Source: Thermoguttaceae bacterium (GTDB lineage Bacteria; Planctomycetota; Planctomycetia; Pirellulales; Thermoguttaceae). Taken from it: DNA of 64,000 nt. The notes under the pieces are model-generated. The model searched no databases. It was not told the DNA's origin and was given only the letters and a program-made list of their open reading frames with translations. Positions 1-8,452 of the stretch are shown piece by piece. The stretch covers positions 1 to 64,000 of the forward strand of contig JAQVHZ010000009.1 of assembly GCA_028695965.1 (NCBI GenBank). The letters run 5' to 3'. Numbering within the stretch: the first letter of the stretch is position 1; every line of letters begins with the position of its first letter. The translations under genes were made by a program, and so were the position numbers.

Positions 1-120
1 TTCAAGACCGCAATCGACGATTGTTTGGCAAAGCTTGAAACCGACTATAAGAACGACGTCATGTCGATGATGACATTAAATTTTCAAACGTTTGAAAAGG
101 ATAACGTACTGGCATTGTGA
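1..120 (+). pseudogene. 3' end of a probable IS630-type transposase, cut by window edge
   Basis: The first 39 codons are open in frame 1 and end at TGA 118-120. The C-terminal tail contains MMTLNFQTFE, which resembles the tails of IS630-like DDE transposases common in planctomycetes. No catalytic residue lies inside the window, so the assignment rests on this short tail and is tentative. If correct, an insertion element sits directly upstream of the DUF4129-DUF4350 locus, where planctomycete genomes often carry MoxR and DUF58 genes. It cannot be told whether the element is intact to the left. Confidence 0.4.
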
Positions 121-626
121 AGTATAACTTGATCGTCAGCCGTTGGAGCCGGACGTCCAAAATAGGAATCGACCAATGAAAAACAGCGGCAATGCAGAGC
201 GTCGTTAGCTAAATGTTTGGGCTTTGACGTCTCAAGGTCTGGGCAAGAGCGCATAACTCCAGCGCTGCAAATATGTCGAGCGCATTAGGGCGCCGTCGTC
301 GTTTCAACCTGATGATTTTCCAAGGTCGGATCCTTGAATCGTTCCCCGCGACCTTTTTTGTTTGGCGGCGATTCTTTTGCGCTTCCATCCCTTGCCGCGT
401 CTGATTTCGCATATCTCCTTGCGGAGCGTTTGTGCGGCGCTTGAAAATTTGCGCATAAAATTCCCATAAGCGCGGGTCGACGCCTTGTTGACGTTGGCGG
501 CGGGAACGACTACAATTAACGAAGCGCTTGAGGTTTGCTCATGAATTATTTTCATTCGAGCCTTAGAATAATATGCGCGGTCGTTTTGGAGCTATTAGAA
601 CCCGTTTCTTTCAACGTTGACAGACT
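121..626. other. 506-base stretch without a convincing gene
   Basis: Only short overlapping minus-strand frames are present and none has a recognisable motif or ribosome binding site. It separates the transposase end from the membrane protein gene and probably carries the promoter of the latter. No inverted repeat marking an element end was found by eye. Confidence 0.5.
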
Positions 627-1553
627 ATGAAAAAGAACACGCCGTTAAACTGGTCGCCTGGGATTGTGATTCGGAAGCGCACGATGAACGAAACGCGCGA
701 TTTGGCGCTTCGGATACTCGGTCGTAACTTCAAGGCGCTGCTTCCCTATTATCTGACGCTGGCGTTGCCGGTTTATGCGTTCAATCTATTGCTTTGGGGC
801 GTCTTGTTTTTTGTGGTCGGTCCTCTGACGACGGGGGCGAGTTATGATCCGGTCGCTCGCGAAATTGAGATTTTAGCGATTATTTATGCGACGATTCTTT
901 ACGAGTCGTCTTTTGTCGGTTCGTTGACGACGGCGTATCTGGGCGTCTGGCTCTTTGCGCCTGACGAGCGCGCGATTAAGTACCGTTCGGTAGTTCGCAC
1001 TTGGCGTTCGAGCTGGTTCCAACTTGTTTATTATTTGATTCTTACACGAATCATTCGGACGCGCGTTTTCTATCCGGAAACGATTTTGCTCGAGAAGACT
1101 CCTTTTCGTTCGCGTCCCGACCGCATCTCGACGAAGGAGCGCGTTAGAAATATCAACCTTAGCTTTCAGGGCGTTTTTTCAACCGGTTTCTTTTCGATGG
1201 AATCCTATATGTTTGCAGGGGTCTTGTCTGGCGGGCTTCTTTTTTCCGGGCTCGTCAAAGGGTTGTTTCCGGATTCCGTCGTGTATTTATTTATCATTAA
1301 CGCCGCAATTGTTCCAGCTTTAGTTTTCGGATCGCGATTGTACGTCGCCGTCTACCGTTTTTTTTCTTACATCAATTATCGGATCGAGAGCGAAGGCTGG
1401 GATCTCGACCTGGCGTTCAGGACCGAATTGAGCAAGTGTTCGCGCGTCGACGAGGAAGACCAGACGATCCCCGCGCGGTTCAGGCGCTCTAAGACGCTCG
1501 CGCCTATTCATTTGGACGCCGACGCGTTCGAATCGGAGGAGGCGCGGCGATGA
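627..1553 (+). CDS. Multi-pass membrane protein upstream of the DUF4129-DUF4350 genes
   Basis: This 308-residue protein is not recognised as a named family. It has hydrophobic stretches near residues 38-62, 88-115, 185-205 and 215-245, so it is predicted to be a multi-pass inner-membrane protein, with a charged C-terminal tail. Its stop overlaps the next start (ATGA, 1550-1553), which suggests translational coupling with the DUF4129-DUF4350 fusion. In MoxR/DUF58/DUF4129/DUF4350 operons an additional small membrane protein is often encoded just before DUF4129, so a role in the same envelope complex is plausible but inferred. A second start at 684 (Met20) has a better upstream GGAAG and may be the true one. 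Confidence 0.7.
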   Translation: MKKNTPLNWSPGIVIRKRTMNETRDLALRILGRNFKALLPYYLTLALPVYAFNLLLWGVLFFVVGPLTTGASYDPVAREIEILAIIYATILYESSFVGSLTTAYLGVWLFAPDERAIKYRSVVRTWRSSWFQLVYYLILTRIIRTRVFYPETILLEKTPFRSRPDRISTKERVRNINLSFQGVFSTGFFSMESYMFAGVLSGGLLFSGLVKGLFPDSVVYLFIINAAIVPALVFGSRLYVAVYRFFSYINYRIESEGWDLDLAFRTELSKCSRVDEEDQTIPARFRRSKTLAPIHLDADAFESEEARR

Positions 1554-4264
1554 CGTCTCGGCGGTTATGCGGCAAATTGCGGCGCTGCGCGCTCGTTCTT
1601 TCGGCGTGTTGCTGCGTATTTTTCGCGTCGGCGACGCGCGCGGACGAGGTCGGTTCGGAACCGTCGGCTGTTGCTGGGATAGAAAGCGTTCCCGAAACGG
1701 CCGCGCTTCGTGAAACGGTCGATAAAGCGAAGTATCCCTGGCTCTCGAAAGAGACGGGCAAGCCGGTCTATTTGCCCCTTTCCCCCGTTGAAGAGATCAA
1801 GAGGCCGAGGAGCAAATCTCAGGAACATAACGCCGATTTCGGATGGCTTGACGGCTTGGCCAAGTTTGCAACCTGGTTGACATACGCGCTCGTCGCAGGC
1901 GCCCTGCTTGCCGCGATCGTTTGGGCGGTTCGTTCGTTCGCTCAGAAGAGCTGGAAGCTGAAATCACGCGTCGACGGGGAGGCTGCCGCGCGCGAGCGCC
2001 GCATCAGCACGTTGGCGCCGGAAGCCGCGGAGCGGTACGACGATCTCCTTGCCGCGGCTCAAGACGCGTTTGATCGTGGCGACTATCGTTACGCGCTCAT
2101 TTTCTATTTCAGTTATCTTCTCGTCGAGATGGACAAGCGCCGCTTCGTTCTGCTCGAGAAGGGCAAGACGAACCTTGTCTATTGGCGCGAATTGACGGAA
2201 TTTCCAGAGCTTCGTTCGATCTATCGTTCGACGATGAAGGAATTTGAACGGGTCTATTTCGGCGGAGCCTCGATAACCCGTGAGGAATTCGGCGCCATAT
2301 GGTCGCTTCACGCTCGTTTTTCGGAGCTGACGCGCGAGCATGACGCGCGCGAGGCGAGCCGTCTTGGGGCGCTGGCGTCGGCGAGTCAAGGAACGAGCGC
2401 GCCGGTTCCGACGCAGCTTACGCTTTTCATCGCGGTTCTGGCGCTGGCGTCCTGTTTCGGCTGCCTGCCCGAGAAGAATACCTGGCGGTCCCGGTATAAG
2501 AGCGACGTCGAGCAGAACGATCGCGAGAGCCTCAATTCGGCGACGACTTATCTGAAATATTGCCGCAGCGGCGCGAAATGGAAGGTGCAGACGGTCAACC
2601 ATTGGCAAATGATGGAATACGGTTTGGCTAACCTCGTCAGGGGCAAGGACGCGGTCGTCTGGTTCGATCCGCCGCCCAGGCCGGGTTCGCCGCCTTTTTC
2701 AGATTTGCGCTGGCTGTGCGCAGGCGAAGGAACAGGAGAACGCGCGGACCGAGTCGCGGCGACCGAGGCGATTTTGCGCCGGTACGCGGACGCGACGGAG
2801 AACGATTTCGACCAATTTGCGACGACCGTAACGACGCCGAACTTCGACGCGATTAAAGAAGACGTGGCGCGTTGGCTCGAGGGTCGGCCGAACCGCGTCT
2901 TTGTGATTGTGGGGTCGGGATGGGACGCCTATCCGTATTATTTGCTCGACGCGCGCCAAGATCTTCTGGACTCGGGCGCCGCCGACGCCGAACCTCGTCT
3001 TCTCCAAGAATGCGACGGTTTCCTTGAGAGGTTCATGAAGGATGTCAAGGGGGGACGGACCCCCTCCTTTAATTTTGAGGGCGTCGACTGGACCGACCTC
3101 GACAGCTGGGCGGACAAGGAGCTTCAGAAATGGCCCGAAACGTCAAAAGATATGTTTTTGGCGCTTCAGGCGGTGAACAGAGCCATTTTGGCGTCTCCTA
3201 AGAAACACGCCGCCGTTCTTCTTTGGGAATATGAGGAGTCGGAATACGAAGAAGCCGGCGCGGTTTTGCCCGACGGTCTCAAAGAGGCGGTCATTCTTCA
3301 GTTCGAGCAGGAGCAAGCCGCCGCTCCTGAAGAACCTGGCAGTTCCGAAGAATCTGCGGACTCCGCGCCCGACGTCGGCGAGTTGGACGTCGAGGAGAAA
3401 TGGCGTCTTGCGTTTCGTTGGATTCGGTCGGAAATCTCCGTCAGCAAGGTCAGTATGGGGATGTATCGGAGGGAGAAAGAGAGCGCGGGCTCTCCGTTTC
3501 CCTACCGCATTGGTAAGTTCGACGACGGGACCGCTTGGCAGACGGACGAGCGCGCTTGGGAGCCTTTCTTTGTAACTCGGATCATACCTTCTGCGTTTGG
3601 AGAATGGACCAAGCTCGAGGGCGGCGGAAAAGAGAGCGGCGACATAAGACACGATCCTCAGAGCCTTATCCGGACGGGCAAATTCAGCGGCGACCCAAAA
3701 TGGACGCAGGGTCTTCCGGAGGAAGCGCGCTTGTACGAGTTCTGTCGGCTCGAGCCTTTCGGCGATACGAAAGTCCTCTTGGCGTTAGGGGACGTCCCGC
3801 TAATCTGCGAGCGCAAGGTCGGGCAAAGCAGGCTGCTGATTGTCAATTCAAGCTCGTTTTTGTCGAATTACGGATTGACGGATCCCGTGAATATGGAATT
3901 AGCGGCGCGCTTGACGCGCGAGATTCCTCCGAAGAGCCGCGTACTCGTCAGTTTGACGAATATTCCTTATTTTGACTTTGACGCGTCGGACGACGATTTG
4001 CCTCCTGACGACGGTCCGTTTTCGCTGAAAGAGGCGACGCCTTACGCCGTCTTCATTTGGAATCTGGTCTTTTTAGGCGCGTGCGCGGTCTTTTGGGCGT
4101 ATCCGGTCTTCGGGCGTCCTAAGCGTCTCCTGCAAGAGCGCAGGAACGATTTTAGCCGACATATCAACGCTTATGCGAGCGAGCTGGAAAAAATCGGAGC
4201 GCGCGAGTGGGCGCAAGAACAAATCGACGCGTATCGAGCGTCGGATAATTTGCCCGAGCTTTGA
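1550..4264 (+). CDS. DUF4129-DUF4350 fusion membrane protein, copy 1
   Basis: The 904-residue protein has an N-terminal signal-like segment (residues 10-31), a transmembrane helix around 107-129, a cytoplasmic DUF4129-like region around 140-265 (ending in the family-typical FERVYFGG), a second hydrophobic segment at 290-302, a long soluble DUF4350-like region, and a C-terminal helix near 833-856 followed by FGRPKR and a helical tail. DUF4129 and DUF4350 proteins are usually separate products of MoxR-associated operons of unknown envelope function; here they are one chain. The second hydrophobic segment ends LASC at residue 302, which looks like a buried lipoprotein signal. It starts inside the previous gene's stop codon. 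A diverged tandem copy follows. Confidence 0.75.
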   Translation: MTSRRLCGKLRRCALVLSACCCVFFASATRADEVGSEPSAVAGIESVPETAALRETVDKAKYPWLSKETGKPVYLPLSPVEEIKRPRSKSQEHNADFGWLDGLAKFATWLTYALVAGALLAAIVWAVRSFAQKSWKLKSRVDGEAAARERRISTLAPEAAERYDDLLAAAQDAFDRGDYRYALIFYFSYLLVEMDKRRFVLLEKGKTNLVYWRELTEFPELRSIYRSTMKEFERVYFGGASITREEFGAIWSLHARFSELTREHDAREASRLGALASASQGTSAPVPTQLTLFIAVLALASCFGCLPEKNTWRSRYKSDVEQNDRESLNSATTYLKYCRSGAKWKVQTVNHWQMMEYGLANLVRGKDAVVWFDPPPRPGSPPFSDLRWLCAGEGTGERADRVAATEAILRRYADATENDFDQFATTVTTPNFDAIKEDVARWLEGRPNRVFVIVGSGWDAYPYYLLDARQDLLDSGAADAEPRLLQECDGFLERFMKDVKGGRTPSFNFEGVDWTDLDSWADKELQKWPETSKDMFLALQAVNRAILASPKKHAAVLLWEYEESEYEEAGAVLPDGLKEAVILQFEQEQAAAPEEPGSSEESADSAPDVGELDVEEKWRLAFRWIRSEISVSKVSMGMYRREKESAGSPFPYRIGKFDDGTAWQTDERAWEPFFVTRIIPSAFGEWTKLEGGGKESGDIRHDPQSLIRTGKFSGDPKWTQGLPEEARLYEFCRLEPFGDTKVLLALGDVPLICERKVGQSRLLIVNSSSFLSNYGLTDPVNMELAARLTREIPPKSRVLVSLTNIPYFDFDASDDDLPPDDGPFSLKEATPYAVFIWNLVFLGACAVFWAYPVFGRPKRLLQERRNDFSRHINAYASELEKIGAREWAQEQIDAYRASDNLPEL

Positions 4265-4372
4265 GTTCGGGCGGAAAAGAATTTCCCTGGAAAACAGAAT
4301 AAACTTTTATTGTGAACACACGAGACGAACAGACCGCATATTTTAAGACGCCGCGACTCCCCGCGTTTCGAA
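4265..4372 (+). repeat. Duplication scar: diverged copy of the rlmN 5' end
   Basis: The bases following copy 1 align, with a few small gaps, to the bases following copy 2 (6943-7046), which form the rlmN start. Shared stretches include TTTATTGT, AGACGAAC, TATTTT.AGACGC and GCGTT.CGA.CG. This is what remains when a segment holding the fusion gene plus about 100 bases of rlmN was duplicated in tandem. Confidence 0.75.
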
Positions 4373-6942
4373 CGCTTTTGACGGCGCTCGTTCTTGCGGC
4401 GTTCTTCGGCGCGTTTTTCGCGGTCGAGACGCGCGCGGACGACGGCGCTTTGGAGTCGGCGGCGGTCGGCGTCGAAAACGATCCGGAGACGGACGCGCTT
4501 CGTCGAAGGGTCGAGAAGGCGGACTATCCTTGGCGCCCGGCAAAGACTGGCAAGACGGTCTACTTGCCGCGCAAAGAGGTCAAGAAGGAAACTCCGCAAG
4601 GCCGCGACGCCGATTTCGGCTGGATCAAAGACTTGGCAAAAATAGGGAGCTGGGCGGTCCTTGCGGTCGTCGTCGTCATTGCGCTCGTCGCAGCCGCTTG
4701 GGCGATTCGCGCGCTCATGCTTGGGAAATGGAAGCGGAAATCTCGCTTGGACGCGGAGGCTGCCGCTCGCGAACGCCGGATCAGCACGTTGGCGCCGGAA
4801 GCCGCGGAGCGTTACGACGACCTTCTTGCCGCGGCGCAAGACGCTTTTGCTCGAGGCGACTACCGTTACGCGCTCATTTTCTATTTCAGTTATCTTCTTG
4901 TCGAGATGGACAAGCGCAATTTCATTTTGCTCGAGAAGGGCAAGACGAACCTTGTCTATTGGCGCGAACTGACGGAATTTCCGGAGCTTCGTTCGATCTA
5001 TCGTTCGACGATGAAGGAATTCGAACGGGTCTATTTTGGCGGCGTTTCGATCTCTCTGGAGGAGTTTGACGCCGTTTGGGCGCTTCATGATCGTTTTTTG
5101 GAGCTGATGCGCGACTATGACGAGGAGGAGTCGAGACGCCGTAACGCGCGCGAGTCGGCTTCGGAGGGACCAAGCGCGCCGATTCCGACGCAATTTGCGC
5201 TTTTCATCGCGGTTCTGGCGTTGGCGTCGTGTCTGGGCTGCAAGCCTAAGGAGAAGACGTGGGAGCGTCCCTATGGCGCTCATCTCAGGGACAACTACTC
5301 CAAGAGCCTCAATTCGGCGACGACTTATCTCGATTATTGCCGCAGGGACGCGAAATGGAGAGTGCGGACGAACAGCAAGCCTCAATTGTGGGAAGAGGAG
5401 TTTTTACGACTTGTCGCGAACAGAGACGCAGTTCTTTGGTTCGATTCGCCCATTCCCTATTCGACGCCCTTAACGGAACTGCTCTGGCAGTATGTCGACG
5501 AATCCGCAGGGGACCGCGCGGACCGAGTCGCGGTGAAGGAGGCGCTCTTGCGCGAGTACGCGGCGGCGTCGGCGGACGATTTCGGCAAATTATCGACGAC
5601 GAGCACGACGGCGAAATTCTATAAAATAGAGGAAACGGTCGAGCGCTGGCTCGAGGAGAAGCCGAACCGCGTCTTTGTGGTCGTCGGGTCGGGCTGGGAC
5701 GCTTATCCGTATTATTTCCTGGACGCGCGTCAGGAGCTGTTGAACGCCGGAGCGGACGCAAACGATCCTGACCTGCAAGAATGCGACGCCGTCCTCCAAG
5801 ATTATATGCGGATCGCCAAGAACGGATCGGACGGCGGCTTTGCCGTTCATATCGTCCTGGGAGAGAATCATGAGTTCAGCGTGAAGGAGGAACATGAGCT
5901 CAGCATTGGGGAGGACCGGAGGGGCTGGTCGTCCCAAGCAACCTTTTTTGCGCTTCGAACCGGGAGCAAGCTTCTTTTGGAGTCTCCTAAGGAACACGCC
6001 GCCTTTCTGCTTCGAGAATATGGCGCGTTGGAATGTGAAGAGGCGGGCGAGGTTTTGCCCGACGGTCTGAAAGAAGAGGTCGTCCGCCGGTACGGGGGCG
6101 GAGACGCCGCGTCGGACGGGTCTTCGGAGCCGACGCTCGAGGAGAGATGGCGTCGGGCGTACGAAAGGATTAAGTCGGAAGGTTCTGTTGAACAAACCTT
6201 GCTTCAGCTAGAGAATTCATTGGCTTGGCAGACGGGCAAGGGGCCCCGGGATCCGTCTTTTGTAACGCGGGTTATGCCCTCTGCGTTTGGCGATTGGCCC
6301 GATACCCCCGGCTTTGGAATAGAAGGCGACGCGAGTTTCGATCCTCAGAGCCTCGTCCGGACGGGCAAATTCAGCGGCGATCCGGAATGGACGCAAGGTC
6401 TTCCGGAGGAGGCGCGCTTGTACGATTTTTGCCGAATCGAGCCGCGCGGCGATACGAAGGTCCTCCTGGCGCAAGGGGGCGTCCCGCTTGTCTGCGAGCG
6501 CAAGGTCGGGCAGAGCAGGTTGTTGATTGTGAATTCGGGCTATTTTATGTCGAATTACGGATTGACCGATCCGGTGAACCAGAAGTTGGCGGCGCGGCTG
6601 GCACGTGAGATCCCTCCGAAGGCCCGCGTGCTCGTCAGCTTGACCGGGTTTACTTTTTATGAAAAGGACGCTCCGAAGCCCAGCGAAATCGGTCGGTTTT
6701 CCCTCAGAAGAGCGACGCCTTTTACCGTCTTCATTTGGCATATGTTCGTTTTAGGCGCGTGCTTGCTCTTTTGGGCGTATCCGATCTTCGGGCGTCCTAA
6801 GCGCCTCCAACGAGAACGCCGGAACGATTTCAGCCGACATATCAACGCGTACGCCGGCGAGCTGGAGAAAATTGGCGCGCGCGAGTGGGCGCAGGAACAA
6901 ATCGACGCGTATCGGGAGTCGGATCATTTACCGGAGCTTTGA
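4312..6942 (+). CDS. DUF4129-DUF4350 fusion membrane protein, copy 2
   Basis: This 876-residue paralogue of the gene before it has the same order of parts: signal-like segment, transmembrane helix, DUF4129-like region with FERVYFGG, LASC-ended hydrophobic segment, DUF4350-like region, C-terminal helix and FGRPKR tail. Similarity is strongest in the DUF4129 region and at the C-terminus and weak in the middle. No ATG opens the frame; the start is taken as GTG 4312, with TTG 4378 as an alternative, and no clear Shine-Dalgarno precedes either. The first 19 residues resemble residues 10-28 of the RlmN encoded next door (shared DE..AYF.T..LPAFR), so this N-terminus is a duplication scar. Expression from the new start is uncertain. 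Confidence 0.7.
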   Translation: MNTRDEQTAYFKTPRLPAFRTLLTALVLAAFFGAFFAVETRADDGALESAAVGVENDPETDALRRRVEKADYPWRPAKTGKTVYLPRKEVKKETPQGRDADFGWIKDLAKIGSWAVLAVVVVIALVAAAWAIRALMLGKWKRKSRLDAEAAARERRISTLAPEAAERYDDLLAAAQDAFARGDYRYALIFYFSYLLVEMDKRNFILLEKGKTNLVYWRELTEFPELRSIYRSTMKEFERVYFGGVSISLEEFDAVWALHDRFLELMRDYDEEESRRRNARESASEGPSAPIPTQFALFIAVLALASCLGCKPKEKTWERPYGAHLRDNYSKSLNSATTYLDYCRRDAKWRVRTNSKPQLWEEEFLRLVANRDAVLWFDSPIPYSTPLTELLWQYVDESAGDRADRVAVKEALLREYAAASADDFGKLSTTSTTAKFYKIEETVERWLEEKPNRVFVVVGSGWDAYPYYFLDARQELLNAGADANDPDLQECDAVLQDYMRIAKNGSDGGFAVHIVLGENHEFSVKEEHELSIGEDRRGWSSQATFFALRTGSKLLLESPKEHAAFLLREYGALECEEAGEVLPDGLKEEVVRRYGGGDAASDGSSEPTLEERWRRAYERIKSEGSVEQTLLQLENSLAWQTGKGPRDPSFVTRVMPSAFGDWPDTPGFGIEGDASFDPQSLVRTGKFSGDPEWTQGLPEEARLYDFCRIEPRGDTKVLLAQGGVPLVCERKVGQSRLLIVNSGYFMSNYGLTDPVNQKLAARLAREIPPKARVLVSLTGFTFYEKDAPKPSEIGRFSLRRATPFTVFIWHMFVLGACLLFWAYPIFGRPKRLQRERRNDFSRHINAYAGELEKIGAREWAQEQIDAYRESDHLPEL

Positions 6943-6952
6943 GCGATATTCC

Positions 6953-8095
6953 GTGGAAGAACAGAACAAGCCTTTATTGTCGTACGCGCAAGACGAACTG
7001 ATTGCGTATTTTGAGACGCTTGGACTGCCCGCGTTCCGAGCGGGGCAGGTTCGGCGCTGGATATTCTCGCGCAAGACGGATCGTTTTTCTTTGATGAGCG
7101 ATATTTCGAAAGACGTCCGCGCTCAGCTGACGACGCTCTTTTCGCGCCCTAAAAGCGCCGACGTCGGCTTTACGCCCCTCTTGATTGCCAACGGCGTGCA
7201 GACGCCGGTCGCCGCGGACGCTTACGATTCCGACGATTCGCTCTACGAAGGGCGCGTCGTTGCGAAATCCCTCTCGGACGACGGCTCGGAAAAGCTTCTT
7301 ATCGAATGGCGCGACGGTCGCCGGGTCGAGTGCGTGCTTCTGCGGGACGACCGGGATCATCGCACGGCGTGCGTCAGCGTGCAGGTCGGATGCGCGATGG
7401 GGTGCGCGTTCTGCGCGAGCGGTCTCGGCGGGTTTGCGCGCAACTTGACAAAGAGCGAAATGCTCGAACAGCTCCTGCGTCTCAACGCGCTCTTGCCAAA
7501 AGAGGAGCGGCTGACGCATATCGTCGTCATGGGGACGGGCGAGCCGACCCTCAACTTGGACGCGCTCTTGCCCGCGCTCGCCGAAGCGACGTCGAAGGAC
7601 GGGCTCGATATCGGCAATCGGAGAGTTACGATTTCGACGGTCGGCGTTCCGGCGGGGATTCGCCGGTTGGCGGAAGCGAAAGTCCCGTACAAGCTGGCGG
7701 TCTCGCTGCACGCGCCGAACGACCGCATACGCGACGCGATCATGCCCCAGAACAAAATTCATCCGATCGCGGAGGTCCTCAGCGCCGCCGACGCCTTCTT
7801 TCGAACGACCGGCAGGCGCGTTACCTACGAGTATATTTTGCTCGACGGCGTCAACGCGTCTGTTGAAAACGCGCGCGAATTGGCGCGGCTCCTGCGCAAT
7901 AAGACGGCGATCGTCAATGTGATTCCGTACAATCCCGCGCCGGAACTGCCCTTTAAGACCCCCTCGAACGCGACGGTCCGCCGGTTCGTCGACGCGCTCG
8001 AAGGGGCGGGGATTCAGGTGAAAGTCCGGTTCCGCAAAGGGGATAAAATCAACGCGGCTTGCGGCCAGCTGCGTTGGAGCCTGCGCGATAAGTGA
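6953..8095 (+). CDS. rlmN: 23S rRNA (adenine-C2)-methyltransferase RlmN
   Basis: A radical SAM methyltransferase that places C2-methyl on adenosines of 23S rRNA (A2503) and of some tRNAs. The radical SAM triad CxxxCxxC is at residues 147, 151 and 154 (GCAMGCAFC), followed by GTGEPTLN, and the C-terminal NAACGQL holds the second catalytic cysteine. Counting from the GTG at 6953 gives 380 residues, matching the family. The frame is open to an ATG at 6872, inside the previous gene, but the conserved RlmN N-terminus (LLSYAQDELIAYF) begins only eight residues after the GTG, so the upstream start is rejected. It starts 10 bases after the fusion gene's stop and is probably cotranscribed with it. Confidence 0.93.
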   Translation: MEEQNKPLLSYAQDELIAYFETLGLPAFRAGQVRRWIFSRKTDRFSLMSDISKDVRAQLTTLFSRPKSADVGFTPLLIANGVQTPVAADAYDSDDSLYEGRVVAKSLSDDGSEKLLIEWRDGRRVECVLLRDDRDHRTACVSVQVGCAMGCAFCASGLGGFARNLTKSEMLEQLLRLNALLPKEERLTHIVVMGTGEPTLNLDALLPALAEATSKDGLDIGNRRVTISTVGVPAGIRRLAEAKVPYKLAVSLHAPNDRIRDAIMPQNKIHPIAEVLSAADAFFRTTGRRVTYEYILLDGVNASVENARELARLLRNKTAIVNVIPYNPAPELPFKTPSNATVRRFVDALEGAGIQVKVRFRKGDKINAACGQLRWSLRDK

Positions 8096-8452
8096 GCGCG
8101 CTTCCTCTTGGCGGTTCGGACAAGCGTCGAGGGGACTATTTCTGTTTGTTCCGATAATAACGGTTGTGCAAAAGAGCGTCCTTTTTTTGTTTGTCTATCT
8201 TGCGTAAAAGGTCCGTTTTTCTTTGTTTCTTCTTCTTGCGTATAGTCTCTAGTGTGTTAAAATAGGAAACTGGCGTCAACTGCATTGTTTTTTTGAGAAA
8301 TAACGATTTTGCTTAAACGGCAAGCGTTTTGCGCTTGAAACGCCGTCGCGGCGCCGAGCTTCCACAGCGCTTTTTTCGCAGGGAGTTAGTCGTTTTCTGT
8401 TGCTAAAAATGTTTTTTCACCATATCAGCCACCATAACGAAAGGTAATTTCG
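8096..8452. promoter_or_regulatory. 357-base intergenic region with possible promoter for the metalloprotease
   Basis: No gene is visible. A TTGCGT, 16-base gap, TAAAAT arrangement occurs near 8237-8264 and could be a sigma-70 type promoter leaving a leader of about 190 bases. The region is T-rich. No clear terminator for rlmN was identified. Confidence 0.3.

Noticed and set aside
4171-5385. 404-codon minus-strand frame over the DUF4129-DUF4350 genes
   Set aside because: Its similarity to the frame at 1964-2608 only mirrors the duplication of the plus-strand genes; no binding site or motif.
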